DNA from: Bacillota bacterium
GTDB lineage: Bacteria; Bacillota; Bacilli; Paenibacillales; Paenibacillaceae
DNA length: 15,852 nucleotides
Direction: 5' to 3'
NCBI GenBank assembly: GCA_023386495.1
Contig: JAEWJS010000123.1
Location: 1 to 15,852 of the forward strand
The position numbers and the translations under genes were made by a program. Positions 7,495 to 14,967 of the stretch are shown here, one piece after another. Position 1 is the first letter of the stretch; every line of letters starts with the position of its first letter. The notes beneath the pieces were generated by a model. The model was given only the letters and a program-made list of their open reading frames with translations. It ran no database searches and was not told where the DNA came from.

Positions 7495-10026
7495 TTACCT
7501 AGCTTCTGCCGTGATGCCCATATCCGGAGCGCCTGGATACTTCACTTCCGGCGGTGCCGGGTACGCGAGTGCCCCCTTCTCCTGCAAGCTGTCCAGCGCG
7601 TTCGCCTTCAGCATCCGCTCCGACAGCGTATAGAGCGTGTCGTTCGCGTGCAGGATGCGACGCACGGCCTTCCCGTAGTCGTAGCCGTAATAGCCGGTCT
7701 TCGCCAGATCGTCATCCGAGAGATGGGTGATGCGGCCGCGCAGCGTGAACCCTTGCTCCGGATCGATCCGGTAGACGTACGCGCCTTGGTACGTGAATTG
7801 ACCGTATGCCATCGCGCCGTCCCGCTCGCTCGCCTGCTTATCCTTGATCTCCATCAGCTCGACCGGGAACGCCATGAGCCCCTTCGACTTATCGAACAAT
7901 AGCGCCTTGTGATCATACAGCAGCTCCGAATGCGTGCCGCGATCGCCGATGATCTCCTTGAACTTCTCCTTCGGCTGCGTCACGTCTGTCACGTCGAAGA
8001 GCGCGATTTTCAACCCTTGGTAGAATGCCATCGTCGCGTCCGGCCCCATGCCCTTCGAAGGCACCTCGACCGTCTCCTTGCCGAAGCCGATGAGATGGTT
8101 CTCGTCGTACGGATGCAGATAGTCGCTGTAGCCCGGAATCTTCAGCTGGCCGAGCAGCGCCGGCTTCGCCGGATTGCGCAGGTCGATCGCGAACAGCGGA
8201 TCGACGTTCCGGAACGTGACCATGTACGCCCGGCCGCCCATGAAGCGCGTCGAATAGATTCGCTCGCCCGGGGCGAGGTCCTCGAGCGCGCCGACCTGCT
8301 TCAACTGCTCGTCGAGCACATAGATGTTGTTCTTCGACGTATTGTCGCCGGAAGCCCACATGTCGCCCTTCGTCGTCGCGATGCGGAAGTAGCCCTCATG
8401 CTCATCCATCGCGAACTGATTCAGGATCGTGCCGGGCACCGTGCCTTCGCCGAGGTACGTCACGCTGCCGTGGTTGAGGCGGAACTTATGGAGCTGCGTC
8501 TCTTGCTTGTACGTATCGCCCGACGCCGTGTAGCGGCTGATCGCCACGTACAGGTTTTTCGTCGAGGCATAGACCGTCTGGCCGGACCCGAGGTAGGCCG
8601 TGACTTGCATCTCTTGCTGGCTATCGAGATCGACTGCGCCGATCAGCATCGTGCTGGACTCCGGCGAGCCGGGAAAATAGCGCAGCGCATCGAGCGGAAT
8701 CGTCTTCTGCTCGTCGGATGCGGCGGTATCGCGGTAGACAGGCTCGAATGCGGATGGGTCAGCCGGCTGGCTGCCGCTGCCGTTGCTATTGGCCCGCTTC
8801 TCGAGCATCGGGTAGATGTCATTGTACTTGTTCGTGACGAGATAGAGCGCGCTGCCGATCATGCGGGAGGACAGATAGCTGCCCTCTGCCTCGATCTCGC
8901 GGACAAGGTCCGGCGTGCCGGCGTCGCCGATCTCGTAGACGATCGCCTTCGTCGTCGTGCGCACCGGGTAGTACGGATACGGCAGGATGCCGATGCGTTC
9001 GCCGGCCGCAATCTGTACCGCGATCTTGGCGGCTTCGTTCGAGGATACCGACGTGTCCGGCGGTGCAGCCGGTTCTTCGGCAGGGCCGCCCTCCGGCGAG
9101 CCGATATCGACCGGCATCGGCACGGGAGTCGGCAGTTGTTCATTCTGCTGGCCGACGACGACGAGCCGTCCGTCGCCGACGTACAGCTGCTGCGGATAGA
9201 AGCCCTTGTCGTAAGGGTACTCGAGCGTGGCCGCGAGCTTCGGCGCGGCGCTGTCCGCGATGCTCGCGATCAGCACGCGGGTGCCGCTCAACTGGTAGAT
9301 GAAACGGCCGTCCGTCTTCGCCCAGTCGGCCTCGTCTACGCCCTCGACCTGAACGTTCGTCGTCGAGTGATCGCTGCTGTCCGCGGACTTGGACGATTCC
9401 TGCGCGACTGCCGCAGGCGCTTCGGCGCCGGCTGCAGGCGCGGCGACTGCGCCCCCGTTGTCAGCGGTCGCGGCGAAGCCGTCAAACGTGAGGTAACCGC
9501 TATTGCCGACGGCGGATGCCGATTGGAGAAGCTCCTGCAGCTTCTCGACCGTGCCGACGGTCGGCAACTGCAGCGGATCGTCGATGCGGACGATCTTGTT
9601 CGGGCCGTCCCATGCGACCACGGCGCCCAGCGCTTCGGAGATCGCGCGCAGCGGCACCATGACCGTGTCCTTGTGAAGTCGCGGAGCAGCCGGCAGCCGC
9701 ACGGTGCGGTCACCAACCTTCATATCCTGTCTTCCGACGACCAGTGTCGCCGAGACATCTCCCTTCGTGAGGGTGACCATCAGCTTGCCGGATGGATCTT
9801 TGCCCGTGCCGATTGTCGCGCCGAGCGATTCTGCCACTTGACGGAACGGAACGAGCGTCGTTCCGCTGTCGAGTATCGCCGGAGCCGGAAGCGGAAGCGT
9901 CTCGCCCCGCACGACCACCTGGATGCCGCTGTCTGCCGCTGCCTTGTCCGTCCCGCCGCCCGACATCGCTGGCGCGACCAGCAGCGTCATGGCCAGAATC
10001 GCGGCGAACATGCTTTTGCCACGCAT
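7495..10026 (-). CDS. Secreted beta-propeller protein with copper-amine-oxidase N-terminal repeats
   Basis: Predicted 843-residue exported protein. ATG 10026 is the chosen start since GGAGG (10034-10038) is seven bases upstream; the ATG two codons earlier is too close to that site, and the frame further upstream has no start signal. The N-terminus is a signal peptide (MRGKSMFAAILAMTLLVAPA). Residues about 37-72 and 93-148 are paired copper-amine-oxidase-N-like units ('TTLVPFRQVAESLGA', 'TVMVPLRAISEALGAVVAWD'), a module common in Paenibacillus exported proteins and thought to bind the wall. After an Ala-rich linker, residues about 222-843 carry the hallmark 'TNVQVEGVDEADWAKTDGRFIYQ' that opens the C-terminal beta-propeller family (PF09826). 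Later blades contain 'STRFMGGRAYMVTFRNVDPLFAIDLRNP' and 'IPGYSDYLHPYDENHLIGFGKE'. The biochemical role of this family is not known to me. It is divergent from the proline operon and not obviously linked to it. Confidence 0.93.
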   Translation of the reverse strand: MRGKSMFAAILAMTLLVAPAMSGGGTDKAAADSGIQVVVRGETLPLPAPAILDSGTTLVPFRQVAESLGATIGTGKDPSGKLMVTLTKGDVSATLVVGRQDMKVGDRTVRLPAAPRLHKDTVMVPLRAISEALGAVVAWDGPNKIVRIDDPLQLPTVGTVEKLQELLQSASAVGNSGYLTFDGFAATADNGGAVAAPAAGAEAPAAVAQESSKSADSSDHSTTNVQVEGVDEADWAKTDGRFIYQLSGTRVLIASIADSAAPKLAATLEYPYDKGFYPQQLYVGDGRLVVVGQQNEQLPTPVPMPVDIGSPEGGPAEEPAAPPDTSVSSNEAAKIAVQIAAGERIGILPYPYYPVRTTTKAIVYEIGDAGTPDLVREIEAEGSYLSSRMIGSALYLVTNKYNDIYPMLEKRANSNGSGSQPADPSAFEPVYRDTAASDEQKTIPLDALRYFPGSPESSTMLIGAVDLDSQQEMQVTAYLGSGQTVYASTKNLYVAISRYTASGDTYKQETQLHKFRLNHGSVTYLGEGTVPGTILNQFAMDEHEGYFRIATTKGDMWASGDNTSKNNIYVLDEQLKQVGALEDLAPGERIYSTRFMGGRAYMVTFRNVDPLFAIDLRNPAKPALLGQLKIPGYSDYLHPYDENHLIGFGKETVEVPSKGMGPDATMAFYQGLKIALFDVTDVTQPKEKFKEIIGDRGTHSELLYDHKALLFDKSKGLMAFPVELMEIKDKQASERDGAMAYGQFTYQGAYVYRIDPEQGFTLRGRITHLSDDDLAKTGYYGYDYGKAVRRILHANDTLYTLSERMLKANALDSLQEKGALAYPAPPEVKYPGAPDMGITAEAR

Positions 10027-10145
10027 ACACATACCTCCCTGAATGATTGGATCTGTTCCATGCTGCTTCCATTTATATCGGTCTCTTCCGCAGCGAATGT
10101 TGTTATGCTTCTGACGCGCAGCGCATGGGAATTGTTGCAAGGGAA

Positions 10146-10167
10146 GCACGCAATTGGGACGGCGTGC
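10146..10167. repeat. Short inverted repeat in the propeller/pruA divergent region
   Basis: GCACGC (10146-10151) and GCGTGC (10162-10167) flank ten bases. It is the only symmetrical element I see in the 203-base divergent intergenic region (10027-10229) and could be an operator for either gene. I found no convincing -35/-10 pair for pruA. Confidence 0.3.
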
Positions 10168-10229
10168 GAATAACTGCCTAGCGGACAGGACCAGACGCAT
10201 ATACATGAAGCATAAGGAGCTGATTGCCT

Positions 10230-11780
10230 ATGGTACCGTATCGTCCTGAACCGCTGACGAACTTCGGTGACAGCGGGGAGGAAGCGAAGCTGAAGCAAGC
10301 GATCGCTGCCGTGACGCGGAAGCTCGGCAGCCGCTATCCGCTCTGGATCGGCGGCCGTCCTGTCGACACCGCGCGGCGGATCGTCTCGATCAATCCTTCG
10401 GATGGCCGCCAGGTCGTCGGCGAATCCGCCAAGGCGGATGCCTTGCTTGCGGAACGGGCTGTTACGGCGGCGCATCGCTCGTTCGCCGATTGGTCGCGGA
10501 CCGCTCCGGATCGGCGGGCCGAGTATTTGCTGAAGGCTGCCGCGATGCTGCGGCGGCGCAAGGCCGAGTTCACGGCATGGCTCATGCTCGAGGCCGGCAA
10601 AAGCCGGGTCGAAGCGGATGCCGATGCCGCGGAAGCGATCGACTTCCTCGAGTACTACGCCCGCCAGATGCTGGAGCTGGTCGAACGCGGACGCAGCGGA
10701 CTCGTCCGGCTCGCTGGCGAGAAGAACGAGCTTGCCTATATTCCGCTCGGCGCAGGCGTCATCATCGCGCCGTGGAACTTTCCGCTGGCGATACTTGCCG
10801 GCATGACGGCGGCGGCCGTCGTCAGCGGGAACACGGTGGTCGTGAAGCCGTCCAGCTTGACGCCTGTCATCGCCTATAAGTTCGTCGAGCTAATGGCCGA
10901 CGCCGGGCTGCCCGAAGGCGTGATCAGTCTGGCGGCGGGAGACGGCAGCGTCATCGGGGACGTGCTGGTGGAGCATCCGATGACACGCTTCATCGCGTTC
11001 ACCGGCTCGAGGGAGGTCGGGGTGCGGATCCATGAGCTAGCCGCTCGCGTGCAGCCCGGGCAGCGCTGGCTGAAGCGGTTCATCGGGGAGCTCGGCGGAA
11101 AAGACGCGATCCTCGTCGACGAGGATGCCGATCTGGAAGCGGCCGCGCGGGCGATCGTGCGCTCGGCCTTCGGCTACGCAGGCCAGAAGTGCTCGGCCTG
11201 CTCGCGCGCGATCGTGCATCGTGCCGTCTATCGCGAAGTGCTGGACCGGACGATCGAGCTGACGCGCGGCCTGAAGGTCGGCGGCGTGCTGGAGGACGGG
11301 ATCGACGTCGGGCCGGTCATCGATGAAGCGGCATGCGCACGTATCGAGGGCTACTTCGAGCTGGCGAAGCGGGAAGGGAAGCTCGTGCTGGGCGGGAAGA
11401 GGATCGCGCGCCCGGGCTATTACCTGGAGCCGACGATCGTCGCGGATGTGCCGCCTTCGGCGCGGATCATGCAGGAGGAGGTATTTGGCCCGCTGCTGGC
11501 TTGTACGCCTTGCGCGGACTTCGAGGACGGTCTACGCATCGCGAACGATACCGAATACGGGCTGACGGGCGCCGTATTCTCGAACAATCGCGCGCATCTG
11601 GCGCGCGCGGCGGCCGAATTCCACGTCGGCAATCTGTACTTGAACCGCGGCTGCACCGGCGCGATCGTCGGCGTCCACCCGTTCGGCGGGTTCAACATGT
11701 CCGGCACGGACTCGAAGGCCGGCGGGCCCGACTATCTGATGCAATTCACGCAAGCCAAATTAACGTCGGAGCTCCTGTAG
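10230..11780 (+). CDS. pruA: 1-pyrroline-5-carboxylate (L-glutamate gamma-semialdehyde) dehydrogenase
   Basis: A 516-residue NAD-dependent aldehyde dehydrogenase that oxidises glutamate gamma-semialdehyde (from P5C) to glutamate, the second step of proline breakdown. It matches the Bacillus RocA/PutC group along its length. It opens 'MVPYRPEPLTNF', has 'NPSDGRQVVG' and 'EAGKSRVEADADAAEAIDFLEYY', the oxyanion motif 'APWNFPLAI' (N183), the Rossmann 'FTGSREVG', general base E287 in 'GELGGKDA', and nucleophile C321 in 'GYAGQKCSACSR'. All key residues are present. ATG 10230 fits AAGGAG (10214-10219) with ten bases of spacing and gives the family-like start; TTG 10224 is too close. The proline dehydrogenase gene follows 99 bases later on the same strand with no terminator between them, indicating a two-gene operon. 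Names rocA and putC are used for the same enzyme in Bacillus. Confidence 0.96.
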   Translation: MVPYRPEPLTNFGDSGEEAKLKQAIAAVTRKLGSRYPLWIGGRPVDTARRIVSINPSDGRQVVGESAKADALLAERAVTAAHRSFADWSRTAPDRRAEYLLKAAAMLRRRKAEFTAWLMLEAGKSRVEADADAAEAIDFLEYYARQMLELVERGRSGLVRLAGEKNELAYIPLGAGVIIAPWNFPLAILAGMTAAAVVSGNTVVVKPSSLTPVIAYKFVELMADAGLPEGVISLAAGDGSVIGDVLVEHPMTRFIAFTGSREVGVRIHELAARVQPGQRWLKRFIGELGGKDAILVDEDADLEAAARAIVRSAFGYAGQKCSACSRAIVHRAVYREVLDRTIELTRGLKVGGVLEDGIDVGPVIDEAACARIEGYFELAKREGKLVLGGKRIARPGYYLEPTIVADVPPSARIMQEEVFGPLLACTPCADFEDGLRIANDTEYGLTGAVFSNNRAHLARAAAEFHVGNLYLNRGCTGAIVGVHPFGGFNMSGTDSKAGGPDYLMQFTQAKLTSELL

Positions 11781-11879
11781 GGTTCGCTTGTGATCGCGAT
11801 GCGGATGCTTCGAAGCTTACTCGACGTCGAATCTTGAACGCTGAATCTCGCAGCTAGAAGATCGGAAGGAGGCGGGCGA

Positions 11880-12827
11880 ATGAAGGGCGTTCGCTTGTTC
11901 CGCAAGGCGGTGCTGTCGGTTACCGGCAATCGGCTCGTGAAGCGGCTGGTTGCGACGCATGGCATGAAGCTTGGCGCTTCGCGCTTCGTTGCGGCGGAGA
12001 CGCTCGAAGCGACGGTCGCGAAGGTGCAGGCGCTGAATCGCAAGGGGCTCGCGGTCACGCTGGATTATCTCGGCGAGAGCGTGGATAGCCGGGAGTTGGC
12101 GGCGGAGTCTGCGGAGGTCGTGCTTCGGACGCTTGATGCGATCCGGGAGCACGGGCTGGATGCCAATGTGTCCGTCAAGCTCACCCAGCTCGGACTGCTC
12201 GTGGACGAGACGCTGTGCGCGGAACTGATGGAACGGATTGTCGGACGCGCGAAGGAGCATGGCAATTTTGTGCGGATCGATATGGAGGACAGCGCGGTGA
12301 CGGACGCCACGCTGCGGATGTTCGAGCGGCTGGCGGAACGGTTCGGCAAGCGGCATGTCGGCATTGTCCTGCAGGCCTACTTGTATCGCACGCCTCGCGA
12401 TCGGCTTCGGCTGGAACGGATCGGGGCCAATGTTCGCATCGTCAAGGGCGCGTATATGGAGCCGCCCAGCGTAGCGTTCTCGCGCAAGCAGCAGGTGGAC
12501 CGCCAGTACGTGATGCTGGCGGAGGCGCATATGCGGTCCGGCTGCTACACGGCGATCGCGACGCATGATAGGCGGATCATCGAGCGGCTGCGCAAGGTGC
12601 GGCATACGCGCGGCGTCGGTAAGGTACGCTGCGAGTTCCAGATGCTGTACGGCATTGCGGAAGATCTTCAACTGCAGCTTGCCGCGCAAGGGTACAGGGT
12701 GCGGGTCTATACGCCGTTCGGCTCCGAGTGGTATGCCTATTTCTCCCGGCGGATCGCCGAGCGTCCGGCCAATCTCTTCTTCGTCCTCCGCGGCATGCGG
12801 AAGGGGCGGCGTCCGGTCAGGGAATGA
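11880..12827 (+). CDS. putB: Proline dehydrogenase
   Basis: A 315-residue FAD-dependent, monofunctional proline dehydrogenase that oxidises L-proline to 1-pyrroline-5-carboxylate and passes electrons to the membrane quinone pool. The barrel motifs appear in order: 'TLDYLGE' (60-66), 'SVKLTQLG' (98-105), 'RIDMED' (132-137), 'LQAYLYR' (164-170), 'RIVKGAYMEP' (186-195), 'ATHD' (227-230), 'FQMLYG' (253-258), and the C-terminal 'VYTPFGSEWYAYFSRRIAERPANL', whose paired Arg residues (290-291) bind the proline carboxylate. Length is normal for the Firmicute enzyme (about 300 residues). AAGGAGG lies seven bases before the ATG. Its product is the substrate of the upstream gene, so the pair converts proline to glutamate. 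No regulator (PutR- or RocR-like) is encoded nearby. Confidence 0.96.
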   Translation: MKGVRLFRKAVLSVTGNRLVKRLVATHGMKLGASRFVAAETLEATVAKVQALNRKGLAVTLDYLGESVDSRELAAESAEVVLRTLDAIREHGLDANVSVKLTQLGLLVDETLCAELMERIVGRAKEHGNFVRIDMEDSAVTDATLRMFERLAERFGKRHVGIVLQAYLYRTPRDRLRLERIGANVRIVKGAYMEPPSVAFSRKQQVDRQYVMLAEAHMRSGCYTAIATHDRRIIERLRKVRHTRGVGKVRCEFQMLYGIAEDLQLQLAAQGYRVRVYTPFGSEWYAYFSRRIAERPANLFFVLRGMRKGRRPVRE

Positions 12828-12845
12828 AGCGGACGGAGATAACTG

Positions 12846-12874
12846 TCGACAAAAAGCGGGATTTTTCGTAATAT
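12846..12874 (+). promoter_or_regulatory. Sigma-A-type promoter ahead of the c-di-GMP riboswitch
   Basis: TCGACA (12846-12851) and TAATAT (12869-12874) are separated by exactly 17 bases. Transcription would begin near 12881, about 45 bases before the riboswitch core, so the riboswitch transcript is probably independent of putB, whose stop codon is at 12825-12827. No terminator with a clear T run separates the two. Confidence 0.6.
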
Positions 12875-12926
12875 AGCGATATGGGCAATCTTGCTCGTCC
12901 ATCCAGCAGTTCCATAGAGTTCGATA

Positions 12927-13000
12927 AAGGCAAACCTATCGAAAGGTAGGGACGCAAAGCCACGGGTCTAATGCGCAAGCGACGACAGCCGGGTTGCCGG
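12927..13000 (+). ncRNA. Cyclic di-GMP-I (GEMM-I) riboswitch
   Basis: The conserved parts of the GEMM-I aptamer are present in order. GGCAAACC (12929-12936) starts P1. A six-pair stem CCTATC/GGTAGG (12935-12940 with 12945-12950) is closed by a GAAA tetraloop. Next come GGGACGCAAAGCCACGGG and TCTAA (from 12949 to 12971), a short variable stem with a GCAA loop (12971-12980), then ACAGCCGGGTTGCC (12985-12998), where TTGCC closes P1 with GGCAA. The GAAA tetraloop and its downstream receptor, needed for the folded ligand pocket, are both there. The aptamer senses c-di-GMP, the second messenger that switches bacteria between swimming and sessile life. A relaxed c-AMP-GMP-type specificity cannot be excluded by eye. 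The controlled gene is the one starting near 13138. Confidence 0.95.
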
Positions 13001-13017
13001 AGGCGCATATCATCCAT

Positions 13018-13041
13018 GCCCCCATGCAGCCGTGTGGGGGC
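13018..13041 (+). promoter_or_regulatory. Putative expression-platform hairpin of the riboswitch
   Basis: GCCCCCA (13018-13024) pairs with TGGGGGC (13035-13041) around a ten-base loop, 17 bases after the aptamer. It is followed by TATTCGATTCC, which is T-rich but not a real U run, so termination would be inefficient unless helped. A competing pairing of GGCGCAT (13002-13008) with ATGCC (13016-13020) overlaps the hairpin's left arm, which gives a possible switch. The direction of control (on or off) cannot be told from sequence. Confidence 0.5.
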
Positions 13042-13137
13042 TATTCGATTCCATCAAACCTTCTGCACCGCAGGCAAGATTCAGACTACCATCATGAGGG
13101 AGGCGGAGGGAGCCTGAGACGGGCTTCCGAACAAGCG

Positions 13138-13647
13138 ATGAGAGATGAGGCACAGAAGAGAGCAGCGTGGAGCAAGACTGCGACGCTGGAATATCACTTC
13201 GCGAATACGGAGGCAAGGCTGCAAGAGCTGGAGGAATTGCTTGCGACAGAGCGGCAGCGCGCGATCGGGATGACGCGTCTCGTCGTCCAATATTTGCGGA
13301 CCGTTCAAGGAACGCCGATCGATTATAACCGCAGGCTGGAGCAAGCCGAGCGCATCCATGCTTACACGGAACCGCATGCCTTCAACCGTGCGCTGCATCG
13401 CGCCTTCGGAATGACGGACCTGCCAGCCGCGATCGCCGCGCTGGAGACCGAACTTACGGAGATTTCTCGCCATACGGACGGCTTGTATCAGCTGATGGAT
13501 CATCTGAAGAAGCAGGAATCCAGACAGTATGCAAGCTACACGAACGAGCATAAGGCGAAAGTAGGCGCGCTGGTGCATCAGCTATCGATGCTGTCTGCCC
13601 GAATAGAGAACATATACGGCGAAATAACGGGAACATTCGTTCGCTGA
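13138..13647 (+). CDS. Unrecognised coiled-coil protein under c-di-GMP riboswitch control
   Basis: A predicted 169-residue soluble protein that I do not recognise. It is highly helical, with heptad-like stretches at about residues 20-50 ('NTEARLQELEELLATERQRAIG') and 95-165 ('AIAALETELTEISRHTDG', 'MLSARIENIYGEI'). It has no signal peptide, membrane segment or enzymatic motif. The start is uncertain. ATG 13138 has no ribosome binding site, while a strong GGGAGG (13098-13103) lies ten bases before an in-frame CTG at 13114 and would fit initiation there (eight more residues). The frame stays open back through the riboswitch, but that part is RNA structure, not protein. The gene sits 138 bases after a c-di-GMP aptamer with its own promoter, so a role in motility, adhesion or the cell surface is a reasonable guess from context only. 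Confidence 0.65.
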   Translation: MRDEAQKRAAWSKTATLEYHFANTEARLQELEELLATERQRAIGMTRLVVQYLRTVQGTPIDYNRRLEQAERIHAYTEPHAFNRALHRAFGMTDLPAAIAALETELTEISRHTDGLYQLMDHLKKQESRQYASYTNEHKAKVGALVHQLSMLSARIENIYGEITGTFVR

Positions 13648-13715
13648 CAAGTTGTTGTCGTCGCTACGGCGTATAGTAGAGCTCATCCGAGTAAGGGAAG
13701 GGCTGGTGTCTAGCG

Positions 13716-13964
13716 ATGACAATCATTGTGACGAAGACGGCTTATGAGCGATACGCGAGGTTGAACCAAGACGAGGGGATGGATGCCGAGGCGCTCCGGG
13801 CATTATTGCAGGGAGCCTGCGACCGAGGCGAGGGAGGCATGCTGCAATGGATGGGCAGGCCGGCCTTCTATCTGCACCATACCTACTGGGCATGCGAGCA
13901 GTCTCCGGAGGGCGTAATCACGCTGCTAGATTGCCGCGGGATGCTTCAGGCAATTGCGGGATAA
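13716..13964 (+). CDS. Small hypothetical protein, 82 residues
   Basis: An 82-residue protein of unknown function, starting 'MTIIVTKTAYERYARLNQDEG' and ending 'LLDCRGMLQAIAG'. It has no signal peptide or membrane segment. The layout (a short beta strand, a basic-aromatic helix 'AYERYARL', then 'MLQWMGRPAFYLHHTYWACEQ...GVITLLDCRG' strands) faintly recalls small DUF4258/BrnT-like alpha-beta proteins, but the resemblance is too weak for a call. The ribosome binding site is poor (GGAAGGG about 14 bases upstream). It is 68 bases after the coiled-coil gene and is followed at once by a hairpin, so it may be the last gene of the riboswitch transcript. Confidence 0.6.
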   Translation: MTIIVTKTAYERYARLNQDEGMDAEALRALLQGACDRGEGGMLQWMGRPAFYLHHTYWACEQSPEGVITLLDCRGMLQAIAG

Positions 13965-13968
13965 TTGC

Positions 13969-14010
13969 ATAACCGTCAGGGTAGGCAACCCTGACGGTTA
14001 TTGTTATTTG
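13969..14010 (+). terminator. Terminator between the small ORF and the HAD gene
   Basis: A perfect 14-bp stem (13969-13982 with 13988-14001), loop AGGCA, lies four bases after the small protein's stop and is followed by TGTTATTTG, an interrupted T tract. It sits between convergent genes. On the minus strand no T tract follows, so it works mainly for the plus-strand transcript. Confidence 0.8.
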
Positions 14011-14019
14011 CGCTTTCGC

Positions 14020-14811
14020 TCAGCGTCGCTCGGCTGCTGTGATCAGCTCGATTACTTGCGCGACGCTGCCAGTCACGTGTGCCGCGCGGCGGCGGACGTC
14101 CGGATGGCTGCCGGCCATCGCGTAGCTGTGCGGGGTTTCGGCGAACATGGCGAGATCATTGAAGGAGTCGCCGACGCAAGCCGTCTCATCGGGAGAGATG
14201 CCCAGCCTGCTCGTCAACGCGCGCACGCCGGTTCCCTTGGAGACGCCGAACGGCATGACGTCCAGGCAATCGATGTCCGAGATGTACGCATCGATCCGTT
14301 CGCCGTGCTCGGCCTTCAATTGCTCGCGGAATGCGTTCAATTGATCGATCTCGCCGAAGAACGACATTTTGCCGCTGACGATATCTTGCCCGAGCCGAAC
14401 GCGCGCATCCGGCACCGTATGCAGCGGCGCCAACAGTCTGCTTCCGATTCGTTCGCCGTGCGGGGTCATGCGCTCGACGATATAGTAATCCGCCGCGCAT
14501 AGCAGCGTTAGGAAGGGCGTCGATTCGCCTGCCTGAATCAGCGAGCGCTGCAGCTCGGGGTCGAATGCGTTCCGCGCGATCAGGCTGCCGTCGGCGAGAT
14601 GGGCATAGGCGCCGTTCTGCGAGATCGAATGGACGCTGATGCCGATCTGCGCCATGACGCTGAGAATTTCCGGATGCATGCGCCCGGAAGCGAACGCAAG
14701 CTCGAGCCCCGCTTCCTTCGCGCTGCGCAGCGCTGCCAGATCTTCCTCTCGCATATCCGCGTGGTTGTGAATCAATGTGCCGTCCAGGTCGCTAATCAAT
14801 AATCGTATCAT
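14020..14811 (-). CDS. Cof-type HAD superfamily phosphatase
   Basis: A 263-residue cytoplasmic hydrolase of the haloacid dehalogenase superfamily, Cof/YidA subgroup, which removes phosphate from sugar phosphates, nucleotides or cofactors such as flavin or pyridoxal phosphates. All four HAD motifs are intact: nucleophile D8 and acid D10 in 'SDLDGT', S42 in 'FASGR', K192 in 'VSKGTG', and the metal-binding 'GDSFNDL' (D215, N218, D219). The region between about 80 and 185 is the C2-type cap that decides the substrate. Its length fits the subgroup. AGAGG lies about 11 bases before the ATG. It is divergent from the DUF1904 gene and appears to be a single-gene unit. The substrate cannot be assigned from sequence alone. 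Confidence 0.93.
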   Translation of the reverse strand: MIRLLISDLDGTLIHNHADMREEDLAALRSAKEAGLELAFASGRMHPEILSVMAQIGISVHSISQNGAYAHLADGSLIARNAFDPELQRSLIQAGESTPFLTLLCAADYYIVERMTPHGERIGSRLLAPLHTVPDARVRLGQDIVSGKMSFFGEIDQLNAFREQLKAEHGERIDAYISDIDCLDVMPFGVSKGTGVRALTSRLGISPDETACVGDSFNDLAMFAETPHSYAMAGSHPDVRRRAAHVTGSVAQVIELITAAERR

Positions 14812-14927
14812 GTTGGATGTCGCCTCTTTTCGTGATTGCGGTTATGCTGATATTCACTAGGTTCATCGTAATCGCAGTGCGGACAGGTTGCAACCCATCC
14901 TGTCACAAGCTTGGCAGAGTTGGCGCA

Positions 14928-14936
14928 TGGTATACT
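14928..14936 (+). promoter_or_regulatory. Extended -10 promoter of the DUF1904 gene
   Basis: TGGTATACT: an extended TG plus TATACT (14931-14936, five of six consensus bases). TTGGCA (14911-14916) lies upstream but only 14 bases away, too close for a normal -35. Transcription would begin near 14943, 25 bases before the ATG, with the GAGGAGGAG ribosome binding site directly inside. Confidence 0.55.
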
Positions 14937-14967
14937 GTTGGAAAAAGTACCGAGGAGGAGCAGCACC

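Noticed and set aside
10118..10170. Sigma-54 (-24/-12) promoter for pruA, as in Bacillus roc genes
   Set aside because: Two GG...GC pairs (TGGGAATTGTTGCA and TGGGACGGCGTGC) look similar but the distance is two bases too short for sigma-54.
7909..10173. Open frame of about 750 codons on the plus strand opposite the beta-propeller gene
   Set aside because: It is an antisense shadow in GC-rich DNA: Arg/Val/Leu/Asp-rich with no recognisable domain, while the opposite strand has a signal peptide, ribosome binding site and clear domains.
12842..12868. AAAAA-GCGGGA-TTTTT as a putB terminator
   Set aside because: Only A-T pairs form the stem and it coincides with the spacer of the predicted promoter; too weak to call.
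11817..12902. Open frame of about 360 codons on the minus strand opposite putB
   Set aside because: Shadow frame with an Arg/His/Pro-rich product; proline dehydrogenase motifs on the plus strand are unambiguous.
12994..13137. Extension of the coiled-coil reading frame upstream to a TTG at 12994
   Set aside because: The TTG lies inside the closing stem of the riboswitch and the frame crosses the platform hairpin; there is no suitable ribosome binding site.
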